DNA of 64,000 bases, taken from positions 349,079-413,078 of the forward strand of contig NZ_LMDC01000023.1 in assembly GCF_001425705.1 (NCBI RefSeq), written 5' to 3'. The position numbers and the translations under genes are program-made. The stretch comes from Pelomonas sp. Root1217 (GTDB taxonomy: Bacteria; Pseudomonadota; Gammaproteobacteria; Burkholderiales; Burkholderiaceae_C). Positions 17,226 through 27,283 of the stretch are shown here, piece by piece; within the stretch, counting starts at the first letter, position 1, and each line of letters starts with the position of its first letter. The notes beneath the pieces were generated by a model, which saw only the letters and a list, made by a program, of their open reading frames with translations, was not told the origin of the DNA and made no database searches.

Positions 17226-18994
17226 GCGTAGGTCAGCTTGCGCAGCTGCACTTCGTAGCCGCGATCGCTGGTGCTGACCGTCGACGAGGTGCTCTTCACG
17301 CGCAGATAGACCGCCATCGTCTTGCCCGTCGCGTTGAAGTAGTTCACTTCCGGCTTGCCGCCGATCAGCACGGCGCTCTTGATGAGCTTGCCACTGGCGT
17401 CCAGGAGCTCCATCGTCGCGTTGAAGGCAAAGATATCCAGCAGCGTCGGCGGGTCCAGCGTCAGCGTGGTCTGCAGCGTCGTCGAGGCGGCCAGGTTGAC
17501 CGAGTAGATGTCGACGTTCTGCGGGTAGGCCGGCTGCAGCGTGCCGCGCACCCGCGCCGGGAACACATTCACGTATTGGGCCTGGGCCAGCGTGTCGTTG
17601 GGCTCTCGCTCCAGGCGCAAGCCCCGCGCGGCGATGATGGCTTGCTCGGCATCGACGATGCCGGCACCGCAGCCCGTGCAGCTGCCCGGGAAGGCGCGCG
17701 CGGTGGACCGCATCAAGGAGACCATGCCTGCGGGCAGCACCGTCACGTTGACGGCCGCCATCAGCGCGGCCACACCGGCGACATGAGGCGCCGCCATCGA
17801 CGTGCCGCGCAGCCAGCTGTAGCCGTCGGCCACCGGGCCGCTCATGCCGGAGTTGGACAGCGACAGCACGTTGCCGTAGGTTGCGTCGCCACCGGGCGCT
17901 GCGATGTCCACCATGTCGCCATAGTTGGAATAGCTGGAGCGCGCGCCGACCTTGTTCGTCGCGGCCACGGCCGTCGCATGCTTGCAGTTGGCCGGCGTCT
18001 GTTTGGCGACGTCCTGGTTGTCGTTGCCGGCCGCGACGACGATCAGCGCCCCCTTGTTATGGGCATAGGTGATGGCCGACTGCGTGATGCTGGCACAGGC
18101 CGCCTCGCCGCCCAGTGACAGGTTGAGGATCAACGCCGGGTTGGCGTTGACCGGCACGCCGGCCACCGAGCCGCCCACGGCCCAGACGATGCCGTCGGCG
18201 ATGTCCGACGTGGCACCGCCGCACTTGCCCAGCACACGCACCGGCACGATCTTGGCCTTGGGCGCCACGCCGGTGACGCCCAGCGCGTTGTTGCCCACGG
18301 CGGCGATGGTGCCGGCGACATGGGTACCGTGCCAGCTGCTGTTCTGGGCCGGTTTGTCCGCGCCGCACTGGTCGGCTGTGACGTTGTCGCCGGGGTCGCT
18401 GGCGTTGGTGTCGCGGCCGCCACCGTCGCCGGCGCGGGTGCTGTCAGTGATGAAGTCATAGCCCGGCAGCAGGTTGGCTGCGATGTCGGCATGCGGCAGC
18501 ACGCCGGTGTCCAGCACGGCCACGCGCACGCCGGAGCCCATGCCGATGTCCCAGGCCTTGGGCGCGTTGATGCCACCGGTCGGGTCGCTCATGTCCCACT
18601 GGTTGGCCCAGTTCGTGTCGTTGGGCGTGAAGGTAGGCTGCAGGACATGGTCGATCTCGACGGACTCGATGCTGGCGTCCGACAGCTGGATGTCGCGCGC
18701 CAACTGCGCCAGCGCGCCGGCCGGCACGCGCTGGGCGAGGCGGATGACGCGATGGCCGAGTGCGCTCTCGCGATCGAAGGCCACGCGCTGACCGCGCGCC
18801 TCGCTCATGGCCCGAAAGCCCTGCAGCGCCGCCTTGGCCGCCAACGGCGTGCGCATGCCGTCCTTGAACTTGATGATGAGGCCGGCAGCCTGCGGCTCTG
18901 TGCGGGTCTGGGGCTGGCTGGAGGCTGGGTTCATCACGCTGAACAGTGCGGCGGCAATGAAGCTGAGGGCGAAGGGCTTGTAGTTCGAGTGCAT
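17219..18994 (-). CDS. Secreted S8 subtilisin-like serine protease
   Basis: 591 aa. A signal peptide (about 1-26) is followed by a prodomain of about 100 residues and a complete peptidase: Asp162 in VAVLDTGV, His222 in WHGTHVAGTIAAVGNN, oxyanion Asn324 in VAAGNDNQD, Ser399 in LRGTSMAAPHVAGVAAL. CGADKP, GKCGG, AAC and the GSCTGCGAG loop suggest disulfides typical of extracellular proteobacterial subtilases (S8A proteinase K-like with inserted loops). The last 110 residues (REPNDTLAQAQYVNVFPARVRG...) resemble a PPC pre-peptidase C-terminal domain that aids secretion. Confidence 0.95.
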   Translation of the reverse strand: MHSNYKPFALSFIAAALFSVMNPASSQPQTRTEPQAAGLIIKFKDGMRTPLAAKAALQGFRAMSEARGQRVAFDRESALGHRVIRLAQRVPAGALAQLARDIQLSDASIESVEIDHVLQPTFTPNDTNWANQWDMSDPTGGINAPKAWDIGMGSGVRVAVLDTGVLPHADIAANLLPGYDFITDSTRAGDGGGRDTNASDPGDNVTADQCGADKPAQNSSWHGTHVAGTIAAVGNNALGVTGVAPKAKIVPVRVLGKCGGATSDIADGIVWAVGGSVAGVPVNANPALILNLSLGGEAACASITQSAITYAHNKGALIVVAAGNDNQDVAKQTPANCKHATAVAATNKVGARSSYSNYGDMVDIAAPGGDATYGNVLSLSNSGMSGPVADGYSWLRGTSMAAPHVAGVAALMAAVNVTVLPAGMVSLMRSTARAFPGSCTGCGAGIVDAEQAIIAARGLRLEREPNDTLAQAQYVNVFPARVRGTLQPAYPQNVDIYSVNLAASTTLQTTLTLDPPTLLDIFAFNATMELLDASGKLIKSAVLIGGKPEVNYFNATGKTMAVYLRVKSTSSTVSTSDRGYEVQLRKLTYAY

Positions 18995-19177
18995 GGAAGG
19001 CTCCGTGTCAAAGAACCCTCATGCTCGACAGCGCGCGTTGCAGCCCCGCTTCAGCGTTGCATGCGGTTGGTTTCGTTTGTTGCGCGCGCCCCCTAGCTTG
19101 CCCGCCCAGGCGCCGTTGTCATGCCGGCTTCACGGCGGCTGCCTAGCCTGCCATGGTTGATCCAACGGAGACCTCTG

Positions 19178-20449
19178 ATGCGCCGCACCCTCACCCGCCT
19201 CGCACTGCTGCTGCTCGCCGCCGCCAGCCTGCCCGCCTGGGCCCACGATGCCGACGGCGACCGCCGCGGTGGCAACGCCGGCATTGCCAGCGTGCAGCTC
19301 GGCCCGCGCCCCTTCTTCCTCGTCAACGAGATGAACGACAGCCCGCTGAAGAAGCGGCTGCAGCATTGCGCCGCCTCGCGCGAGAGCTACCGGCCCACGC
19401 TGTTCTCCATCGGCCACCGCGGTGCGCCGCTGCAGTTCCCCGAACACACCCGCGAAAGCTACGAGGCCGCCGTGCGCATGGGTGCCGGCATCGTCGAGTG
19501 CGACGTGACCTTCACCAAGGACAAGGAACTGGTCTGCCGCCACGCGCAGAACGACTTGCACACGACCACCAACATCCTCGCCACGCCGCTGGCGAGCAAA
19601 TGCATCAAGCCCTTCACGCCCGCCGCCTTCGACGCCGCCGGCACCCTCATCGCACCCGCTGCGGCCGAATGCCGCACCAGCGAGCTGACGCTGGCCGAGT
19701 TCAAGACCCTGCGCGGCAAGATGGACGCCTTCAACCCGCGCGGCCGCACGGTGGCCGAGTACATGGCCGGCACGCCGGCCTTTCGCACCGACCTCTACGC
19801 CGGCCCCACCAGCGGCACGCTGCTGACGCTGAAGGAAGCCATCGCGCTGTTCAAGCAGCTCGGCGTGAAGATGACGCCCGAGCTGAAGTCGCCCAGCGTG
19901 CCCATGCCCTTCGACGGCTTCAGCCAGGCCGCCTATGCGCAGAAGATGATCGACGAACACAAGGCCGCCGGCGTGCCGGCGCGCGACGTGTGGGCGCAGA
20001 GCTTTGACCTCAACGACATCCTGTACTGGATCAAGAACGAGCCGTCTTTTGGCCGCCAGGCCGTCTACCTCGATGACGCCAACGTGCCCGCCGACGTGCC
20101 CACCGCCGAGCAGCTCAAGGCCTACCGTGCTCAAGGCGTGCGCATCGTCGCGCCGCCGCTGTGGATGCTGCTGGCCGCCGACACCAGCGGCAACCTGCTG
20201 CCCTCGCAATACGCGCGCAACGCCAAGGCCGCCGGCCTGGACATCATCACCTGGTCGCTGGAGCGCAGCGGCATCCTGGCCGACGGCAACAACGGCTCCT
20301 ACTACCAGACCTATGACAGCGCCATCACCCGCGAGAGCGACATGTTCCGCATGCTGGACGTGCTGGCCGAGCAGGTCGGCGTGATCGGCGTGTTCTCGGA
20401 CTGGCCGGCCACCGTCAGCTTCTACGCCAACTGCACCGGGCAAAAATAG
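19178..20449 (+). CDS. Glycerophosphodiester phosphodiesterase (periplasmic, GlpQ-like)
   Basis: 423 aa from ATG 19178 with ACGGAG 8 nt upstream. Signal peptide [28 protein letters not shown]-barrel motifs: [18 protein letters not shown] (catalytic His/Arg), [19 protein letters not shown] (metal-binding Glu/Asp and second His), [10 protein letters not shown] and the late [10 protein letters not shown]. It hydrolyses glycerophosphodiesters to glycerol-3-phosphate plus alcohol. Longer than the family minimum because of an insertion after the first barrel strands ([14 protein letters not shown]...[12 protein letters not shown]), as in the larger secreted GDPDs. Confidence 0.93.
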   Translation: MRRTLTRLALLLLAAASLPAWAHDADGDRRGGNAGIASVQLGPRPFFLVNEMNDSPLKKRLQHCAASRESYRPTLFSIGHRGAPLQFPEHTRESYEAAVRMGAGIVECDVTFTKDKELVCRHAQNDLHTTTNILATPLASKCIKPFTPAAFDAAGTLIAPAAAECRTSELTLAEFKTLRGKMDAFNPRGRTVAEYMAGTPAFRTDLYAGPTSGTLLTLKEAIALFKQLGVKMTPELKSPSVPMPFDGFSQAAYAQKMIDEHKAAGVPARDVWAQSFDLNDILYWIKNEPSFGRQAVYLDDANVPADVPTAEQLKAYRAQGVRIVAPPLWMLLAADTSGNLLPSQYARNAKAAGLDIITWSLERSGILADGNNGSYYQTYDSAITRESDMFRMLDVLAEQVGVIGVFSDWPATVSFYANCTGQK

Positions 20450-20460
20450 CCCACCCCCTA

Positions 20461-20525
20461 CCGGCTTCGCCGGCCCCCTCAAGGGGGCTGAGCCCGGACA
20501 CAAACAGTCCTGAGGACTGTTTGTG
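20461..20525. terminator. Array of three hairpins between convergent genes, likely bidirectional terminator
   Basis: Three palindromes in a row: ccggcttcgccgg (20461-20473), gccccctcaagggggc (20473-20488), and a 12-bp perfect stem cacaaacagtcc / ggactgtttgtg with a 3-nt loop (20499-20525). The last has T-rich or A-rich ends on both strands. They lie between the convergent diesterase and GNAT genes; the rest of the interval to 20636 is G/C-rich filler with no gene. Confidence 0.6.
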
Positions 20526-20636
20526 CCTGGCGAAGGACAAGGCCTCCGGCTTTGGCAACCACCAGTGGCCCGGCGAAGCCGGTTCCACGGTGGTCGCTGG
20601 GTGGCCCGCGCGCTTCGCCGCGGGGATCAAACGACA

Positions 20637-21119
20637 TCAGCTTGTCTGGCGCGCCACCATCAGGTGGTAGCTGCCACGCAGCCCCGCCTCCTCGAAGCCG
20701 CAGCTGGCGTACATGCGCCGCGCCGGGTTCTCGGGGTGGACGGTCAGCGCGACCTGGGCATGGCCCGCCCGCCAGGCGGCATCCAGCGCCGCCAGCATCA
20801 GCGCCTTGCCGATGCCCTGGCGCTGGAAGGCCGGCCACAAGCCGATGCCCAGCTGCGGCGTGTTCGCATCCACCGACGCCAGGCCCACGCCCTCGGGCAG
20901 CACGCGCAACCAGCAGGCGCCCGCATCCATGCCGTCGCGCACGGCGACAAGGCCGATGTCGGTCGGCCGTCCCCAGTCCTCGGCGTAGATGCGCACACCG
21001 GGGTTGTCCAGCACCTCGCGCGGGCGCAGCGGCGCGGGCGGCGGGTCCCACAGCGCGATGTGCAGCCAGTCCCATAGCGTGGACTGGTCCTGAGAGAACA
21101 GCGGGCGAAAGTGCAGCAT
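20637..21119 (-). CDS. GNAT family N-acetyltransferase
   Basis: 160 aa. The acetyl-CoA pyrophosphate-binding motif appears as PQLGIGLWPAFQRQGIGKALMLAALDAA (Q/R-x-x-G-x-G/A), preceded by beta strands GLVAVRDGMDAGACWLRVLPEGVGLASVD and followed by VALTVHPENPARRMYASCGFEEAG, the typical N-P-A-x-x-x-Y-x-x-x-G-F end of GNATs. Cytosolic; the acceptor is unknown. Convergent with the diesterase and separated by the hairpin array. Confidence 0.92.
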   Translation of the reverse strand: MLHFRPLFSQDQSTLWDWLHIALWDPPPAPLRPREVLDNPGVRIYAEDWGRPTDIGLVAVRDGMDAGACWLRVLPEGVGLASVDANTPQLGIGLWPAFQRQGIGKALMLAALDAAWRAGHAQVALTVHPENPARRMYASCGFEEAGLRGSYHLMVARQTS

Positions 21120-21168
21120 GGGCCCGAGCCTAACTGAGCGGTCGGCCGTCAGTCTGAGGTCATGGCGA

Positions 21169-21732
21169 TCACGCCAGCAGCAGCTTCGCCGCAGCGGCCA
21201 GCGCGGCCTCGTCCTTCAGCACGTCACCCGGCCGCGTGCCATCGCCCAGCACGGCGCCGCCCCAGCGCATCTTCATGTAGCCGGCGCTGAAGCGCAGGCT
21301 GTCCACCAAGGGCGCAGCCAGGTGAGGCTCGTCGCCGCTGCTGGTGGCGCACAGCACATGCATCGCCTTGCCGGCCATCCGCGCCTTGAAGTCCAGCCCC
21401 GGCACGCGCATGAAGGCGCTCCAGTGGTCGAGGTAGAGCTTGAGCGGCGCAGGCAGGCTGTACCAGTACAGCGGCGAGGCGACGAGGAGGTCGGTCGCCC
21501 ACAGCGTGTCGTCGAGCAGGCGTGCCAGATCGCCCGTTGGTGCCGGGTACTGGCCCACGCTGTGGCGGATGTCCTCGAACGGCGGCATGTCCAGCTCGGC
21601 CAGGCGCTGCCAGCGCACCTCGGTGGCGGCGGGCAACGCCGCCACCGAGGCGCGGGCCATCAGTTCGGCGTTGCCGTCGGCGCGGGTGCTGGCGAGGAGG
21701 ACGAGGATGCGGCGTGCGGCGGGGTCGGTCAT
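21169..21732 (-). CDS. NADPH-dependent FMN reductase / flavodoxin-fold oxidoreductase
   Basis: 187 aa from ATG 21732. Flavodoxin-like fold: RRILVLLASTRADGNAELMA (phosphate-binding loop of FMN), DDTLWATDLLVASPLYWYSLPAPLKLYLDHW (the P-L/I-Y-W-x-x-P-x-x-L-K motif of FMN_red/Flavodoxin_2 proteins) and GKAMHVLCATSSGDE. It would bind FMN and reduce flavin or quinone. Codons upstream of 21732 are open but do not resemble protein and include the shared G/C hairpin element, so this start is preferred. Confidence 0.88.
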   Translation of the reverse strand: MTDPAARRILVLLASTRADGNAELMARASVAALPAATEVRWQRLAELDMPPFEDIRHSVGQYPAPTGDLARLLDDTLWATDLLVASPLYWYSLPAPLKLYLDHWSAFMRVPGLDFKARMAGKAMHVLCATSSGDEPHLAAPLVDSLRFSAGYMKMRWGGAVLGDGTRPGDVLKDEAALAAAAKLLLA

Positions 21733-21918
21733 GGCGTCGGGGGATCTTGGGCGAGGCCAAATGATGGCGCTGAGCCCATGCCCTTTGCCTGCCGCGGGGC
21801 AAGCCTGCAGCCTGCCGGCTGCCCCCCCTTCATCTGCGGGGCGTCCCCCAGAGTCTGGGGTGGGCGCCGGCAGGACTTCAGTCGCCCAATGGTGCAACAC
21901 CCCTCCGGGAGACCCACC

Positions 21919-22569
21919 ATGCGCCGCGCCCTCCTTGCTCTTGCCCTGTCCACGCTGGGCGTGGCCCAGGCCGCCAGCGTGTCCGTCTACAACAGCTTGG
22001 CGGCATGGCAGGGCGCCATCAGCGGGGCGGTGCAGACGCAGGACTTCTCCGGTTATTCGTCCGGCACCAATCTGACGGGCGTGGCGGTGTTGCCCGGCGT
22101 CACGCTGACCAGCAACCTCGGCCCGATGCAGGCCTTCGCGCAGACGGCCACCGCCTTTGGCGCGCGCAACCTTGGCAATGCCTATTTCGAAGGCCACTAC
22201 GCGCTGCCCTTCCTGGCCGCAGCGCTGGACATCACCGCTTTCGAATCCAGCCCGGGCGTGCCCAGCACTGCGGTCGACCAAGGCCTGCTGTCCTTCCTCT
22301 TCGCCGACGGCACGACGCAGGACCTCGCCATCTCCGGCGGCAGCGGCGCACCCATCTTCGTCGGCGTGATCTCGACCAGCGCCATCGCGTCCTTCCGGTG
22401 GACCGAGGCCCACGAAGCCAATGGCGGCAACGAAGAGACGGGACTGGACAACCTGCGCGTGGCCATGCGCACCACCAACCAGTTGCCGCTGCCCGGCTCG
22501 CTGCCGCTGGCGATGCTGGCCTTGCTGATGTCCGGCGTGCTGCCGCTGGTGCGAAGCCGCCGGCACTGA
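21919..22569 (+). CDS. Exported protein with PEP-CTERM-like (exosortase) sorting tail
   Basis: 216 aa from ATG 21919 (GGGAG 6 nt upstream). A signal peptide (RRALLALALSTLGVAQA) is followed by a beta-rich region (DFSGYSSGTNLTGVAVLPGVTLTSN, YFEGHYALPFLAAALDITAFESS, DGTTQDLAISGGSGAPIFVGV, FRWTEAHEANGGNEETGLDNLRVA). The tail is LPLPGSLPLAMLALLMSGVLPLVRSRRH: a P-L-P-G-S-L-P motif, a hydrophobic helix and terminal arginines. This is the layout of (V)PLPA/PEP-CTERM substrates cleaved by exosortase; the motif is a variant. Function of the exported domain unknown; probably extracellular matrix or surface related. Confidence 0.8.
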   Translation: MRRALLALALSTLGVAQAASVSVYNSLAAWQGAISGAVQTQDFSGYSSGTNLTGVAVLPGVTLTSNLGPMQAFAQTATAFGARNLGNAYFEGHYALPFLAAALDITAFESSPGVPSTAVDQGLLSFLFADGTTQDLAISGGSGAPIFVGVISTSAIASFRWTEAHEANGGNEETGLDNLRVAMRTTNQLPLPGSLPLAMLALLMSGVLPLVRSRRH

Positions 22570-22570
22570 A

Positions 22571-22948
22571 TCAGGCTGGGATGATCGGTGCCAGCTGCGG
22601 CACCTCCTCGTCAGTCCACAGCCGGAACTGCGCGATGAAGTGCCGGCCCGAGCCGTCCTCCAGCCCAAAGCTGCCGCTGTTGCCCGGCGCCACGTCCAGC
22701 GTCATCTGCAGGCCGGCCAGGTAGTCGCACTGGCCCTCGCTCGCATAGACCGGCACGCCGCCCACCTCGCCCAACTGGCGGTCGCCGGCGTTCAGCTTGA
22801 GCTCGTGCACGGCAAAGCTCATCGGCGCGCTGCCGGCGCAGCAGCCGTGCGATTGGTAGAACAGCAGCTCGCCGTGCAGTTCGCGCAACTGCGCGATCAG
22901 CTCCTGCGCGGCCTCCGTGGCCTGCACGCGGGGAATGGAATCCGTCAT
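22571..22948 (-). CDS. DUF779 protein associated with acetaldehyde dehydrogenase
   Basis: 125 aa from ATG 22948. DUF779 hallmarks: LLFYQSHGCCAGSAPMSF with adjacent cysteines, and GVPVYASEGQCDYLAGLQMTLDVAPG. The family is almost always the downstream neighbour of NAD-dependent acetaldehyde dehydrogenases of the AldA/ExaC group, as here (34 bp after the aldehyde dehydrogenase). The conserved Cys pair and the third Cys suggest metal or redox chemistry but its biochemical role is not established. It shares the sigma-54 promoter at 24547-24561. Confidence 0.9.
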   Translation of the reverse strand: MTDSIPRVQATEAAQELIAQLRELHGELLFYQSHGCCAGSAPMSFAVHELKLNAGDRQLGEVGGVPVYASEGQCDYLAGLQMTLDVAPGNSGSFGLEDGSGRHFIAQFRLWTDEEVPQLAPIIPA

Positions 22949-22982
22949 CGCAAAGGGGCGGCCTGAGCCGCCCCGGCTCCGC

Positions 22983-24506
<1,524 letters not shown>

Positions 24507-24546
24507 GGCTTGTCTCCTGCGAATGGGTTGAGGCATGTCCATCAAC

Positions 24547-24561
24547 GCAGAACCCGTGCCA
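24547..24561 (-). promoter_or_regulatory. Sigma-54 (-24/-12) promoter of the aldehyde dehydrogenase operon
   Basis: On the minus strand the site reads TGGCACGGGTTCTGC, matching TGGCACG-N4-TTGC with one change (C for the first T at -12). The invariant GG and GC are in register. It lies 41 bp before the ATG at 24506. Confidence 0.85.
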
Positions 24562-24624
24562 ACACGCGCCGGGTACGCCAGGGCCCGCTGCACGAGCCGC
24601 AGCCAAGGGAAATCACCCTTCAGC

Positions 24625-24641
24625 TGTTGCAGGTTGGAGCA
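24625..24641. promoter_or_regulatory. Candidate upstream activator site (TGTTGCAGGTTGGAGCA)
   Basis: The 17-mer differs at two positions from TGTTCCAAGTTGGAGCA upstream of the cytochrome operon. It lies between the two divergent sigma-54 promoters, 64 bp from one and about 180 bp from the other, so one bound activator could serve both. TGCTCCA half sites also occur at 24698 and 24787. Confidence 0.6.
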
Positions 24642-24822
24642 GTGAGGCACAAGACGGCACAGCGTTGCGCAAACAAAGACGGCAGCAGCGGCGGGAGTGC
24701 TCCAGCGGCCGCTGTCACAGCGCGGCGCAGCCTGCTCATGGCGTTGACACCGGCCCCGGTGCAACCCTGCCCGCGCGCCGCCGCATTGCTCCATCGCGCC
24801 GCGAAAACACCGCGATTTCAAC

Positions 24823-24837
24823 TGGCATGGAGCTTGC
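24823..24837 (+). promoter_or_regulatory. Sigma-54 (-24/-12) promoter of the PQQ alcohol dehydrogenase
   Basis: TGGCATGGAGCTTGC: consensus GG at -24, GC at -12, correct 4-nt spacer between TGGCATG and TTGC. It ends 69 bp before the ATG at 24907, leaving a leader of about 55-60 nt with AAAGGAG near its end. Confidence 0.9.
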
Positions 24838-24906
24838 GCCTTGACCGGCCATCCGCACGCCGCATCGGCTTGGCGGTGCATATCCATCAACAAAGGAGAC
24901 AACGCC

Positions 24907-26655
24907 ATGCAACTCAACCCTCTCGCCGCACTGCTGTCCGTGAGCTTCGGCCTGTTGGCCGCCGGCAGTGCCGCCGCCGCCGTGACCGACCAGATGATCG
25001 AGGCCTCGGCCAAGTCGGGCCAGGAAGTGCTGTCCTGGGGCCTGGGCACGCAGGGCCAGCGCCACTCGACGCTCAAGCAGGTCAACGTCGGCAACGTGGC
25101 CAAGCTGTCGCCGGTCTGGGCCTTCTCCTTCGGCGGCGAGAAGCAGCGCGGCCAGGAGTCGCAGCCGCTGATCCACAACGGCAAGATGTTCGTGACGGCC
25201 TCCTACTCGCGCATCTTTGCGCTGGACGCCGCCACCGGCGCCAAGCTGTGGAAGTACGAGCACCGCCTGCCCGACGGCATCATGCCCTGCTGCGACGTCG
25301 TCAACCGCGGCGCCGCCCTGTTCGACAACCTCGTCATCTTCGCCACGCTGGACGCCCAACTCGTGGCGCTGGACCAGGCCACCGGCGACGTGGTCTGGAA
25401 GGAAAAGATCGACGACTACGCCGCCGGCTACTCGGCCACGGCCGCGCCCATCATTGCCCAGGGCCTGCTGCTGACCGGCGTGTCGGGCGGCGAGTTCGGC
25501 GTGGTCGGCCGCGTGGAAGCGCGCGACCCCCGGACCGGCAAGATGGTCTGGACCCGCCCCACCGTCGAAGGCCACATGGGCTACACCTGGGACAAGGCCG
25601 GCGTGAAGCACGAGAACGGCATCTCCGGCACGCAGGGCAAGAGCTGGCCCGGCGACCTGTGGAAGACCGGCGGCGCGGCCACCTGGCTGGGCGGCACCTA
25701 CGACCCCAAGACCGGCCTGGCCTACTTCGGCACCGGCAACCCGGCACCGTGGAACAGCCACCTGCGCCAGGGCGACAACCTGTTCAGCTGCTCCACCGTC
25801 GCCATCGACGTGAAGACCGGCCTGATCAAGTGGCACTACCAGGGCACACCCAACGACGGCTGGGACTTCGACGGCGTCAACGAGTTCATCACCTTCGACC
25901 AGGACGGCAAGCGCATGGGCGCCAAGGCCGACCGCAACGGCTTCTTCTACGTGCTGGACGCCACCAACGGCCAGCTCGCCAACGCCTTCCCCTTCGTCAA
26001 GAAGATCAGCTGGGCCACCGGCATCGACCTGAAGACCGGCCGGCCCAACTTCGTGCCCGAGAACCGCCCCGGCGACCCGACCGCCGGCGCCGACGGCAAG
26101 AAGGGCAACTCGGTGTTCTCGTCGCCCTCCTTCCTGGGCGGCAAGAACCAGATGCCCATGGCCTACAGCCCCGACACCAAGCTCTTCTACGTGCCCGCCA
26201 ACGAATGGGGCATGGAGATCTGGAACGAACCCATCGCCTACAAGAAGGGCGCCGCCTACCTGGGTGCGGGCTTCACGATCAAGACGCTCAACGACGACTA
26301 CATCGGCGCCCTGCGCGCGGTCGACCCCAAGACCGGCAAGATCGTCTGGGAGGTCAAGAACAACGCGCCGCTGTGGGGTGGTGTGCTGACCACGGCCGGC
26401 AACCTGGTGTTCTGGGGTACGCCGGAAGGCTGGCTCAAGGCCGCTGACGCCAGGACCGGCAAGGTCGTCTGGCAGTTCCAGACCGGCTCGGGCGTCGTCG
26501 CGCCGCCGGTGTCCTGGCAGCAGAACGGCGAGCAGTTCATCAGCGTCGTGTCGGGCTGGGGCGGCGCCGTGCCGCTGTGGGGCGGCGACGTGGCCAAGAA
26601 GGTCAGCTTCCTGGAGCAGGGCGGCATGGTCTGGGTGTTCAAGCTGCCCAAGTAA
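24907..26655 (+). CDS. PQQ-dependent alcohol dehydrogenase, lanthanide-type (ExaF/PedH/XoxF-like)
   Basis: 582 aa from ATG 24907 (AAGGAG 8 nt upstream). Signal peptide ends AAGSAAAA, so periplasmic. The eight-bladed propeller has the vicinal disulfide C128-C129 (IMPCCDVV). Metal/PQQ ligands are E196 (SGGEFGVVG), N278 (GTGNPAPWN) and catalytic D320. D322 in WDFDGVNE supplies the Asp-x-Asp pair that marks lanthanide-dependent enzymes; calcium enzymes have Ala or Ser there. No heme domain, so it needs an external acceptor (cytochrome c at 38695 or the HiPIP at 26724). It oxidises primary alcohols such as ethanol to aldehydes; exact substrate not determinable. Expressed from a sigma-54 promoter, divergent from its aldehyde dehydrogenase. 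Confidence 0.95.
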   Translation: MQLNPLAALLSVSFGLLAAGSAAAAVTDQMIEASAKSGQEVLSWGLGTQGQRHSTLKQVNVGNVAKLSPVWAFSFGGEKQRGQESQPLIHNGKMFVTASYSRIFALDAATGAKLWKYEHRLPDGIMPCCDVVNRGAALFDNLVIFATLDAQLVALDQATGDVVWKEKIDDYAAGYSATAAPIIAQGLLLTGVSGGEFGVVGRVEARDPRTGKMVWTRPTVEGHMGYTWDKAGVKHENGISGTQGKSWPGDLWKTGGAATWLGGTYDPKTGLAYFGTGNPAPWNSHLRQGDNLFSCSTVAIDVKTGLIKWHYQGTPNDGWDFDGVNEFITFDQDGKRMGAKADRNGFFYVLDATNGQLANAFPFVKKISWATGIDLKTGRPNFVPENRPGDPTAGADGKKGNSVFSSPSFLGGKNQMPMAYSPDTKLFYVPANEWGMEIWNEPIAYKKGAAYLGAGFTIKTLNDDYIGALRAVDPKTGKIVWEVKNNAPLWGGVLTTAGNLVFWGTPEGWLKAADARTGKVVWQFQTGSGVVAPPVSWQQNGEQFISVVSGWGGAVPLWGGDVAKKVSFLEQGGMVWVFKLPK

Positions 26656-26679
26656 ACCGCTCGTTTCGTCATGAAGGCG

Positions 26680-26697
26680 CCGGCCTGTGCAGGCCGG
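26680..26697. terminator. Hairpin between PQQ dehydrogenase and HiPIP genes
   Basis: ccggcctg / caggccgg, a perfect 8-bp stem with a 2-nt loop, 25 bp after the dehydrogenase stop and before the HiPIP start. No T-run follows, so it may attenuate or protect the mRNA rather than fully terminate. Confidence 0.5.
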
Positions 26698-26723
26698 TGC
26701 CACGTTCATTCCCCGAGGTTCCC

Positions 26724-27032
26724 ATGCATCCCACCCGCCGCATCTTCATGCTGCAGGCCACGACGGCCTGCCTGGCCTGCCCCGCCGTGGCGCAGACGCC
26801 TACCCCTGTGGACGAGGCCAGCGAGACCGCTGTCGCCCTGGGCTACCGGCACGACACCACCAAGGTCGACACCGCCAAGTTCCCCAAGCACCAGGCCAGC
26901 CAGCACTGCGCCAACTGCCAGTTCTGGCAGGCCAAACCCACCGACGCGTGGAGCGGCTGCGCGATGTTCGGCCGCAAGGCGCAGGTCGCGAAGAACGGCT
27001 GGTGCAATGCGTGGGTCAAGGCGCCGGGCTGA
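26724..27032 (+). CDS. High-potential iron-sulfur protein (HiPIP)
   Basis: 102 aa from ATG 26724. Tat-like leader HPTRRIFMLQATTACLACPAVAQ, then a mature domain of about 75 residues with the four HiPIP cysteines: QHCANCQFWQ (C-x-x-C), DAWSGCAMFG and KNGWCNAW. HiPIPs are periplasmic one-electron carriers of a 4Fe-4S cluster. Only 68 bp after the PQQ alcohol dehydrogenase and in the same direction, so it is a plausible electron acceptor or shuttle for that enzyme or for a downstream oxidase. This is uncommon, because quinoprotein dehydrogenases normally pair with cytochrome c. Confidence 0.92.
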   Translation: MHPTRRIFMLQATTACLACPAVAQTPTPVDEASETAVALGYRHDTTKVDTAKFPKHQASQHCANCQFWQAKPTDAWSGCAMFGRKAQVAKNGWCNAWVKAPG

Positions 27033-27283
27033 GCCCAAGCCGGGCTCGCGGAACAGGAGCCCACTGGGTCGGTCACATGGAAAAGCGGCTGTCGGCTTCA
27101 GGCTGGCTGCCGACTTCCAGTTCTGGCGGCGCGGTGGCTGCTGCCACCGCCCGTTCGGTCATTCGACGCCCCGGCGGGCGAAATACCGCTCTACATCCGG
27201 GACCTGACGCCCAGGCGCACAGGACGTAGCGCTGGGCTTGACGCGCCCGAAGCGCCCGAAGCGCCTGCAGGCGCCCCCGCCTC

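Noticed and set aside
26687-27229. Open frames running through and past the HiPIP gene
   Set aside because: They lie in other frames than the Cys-rich HiPIP and show no protein features.
27033-27283. Possible small gene between HiPIP and the ParM partner
   Set aside because: Only low-complexity sequence with short direct repeats (cgcccgaag); no start with ribosome site and no conserved motif.
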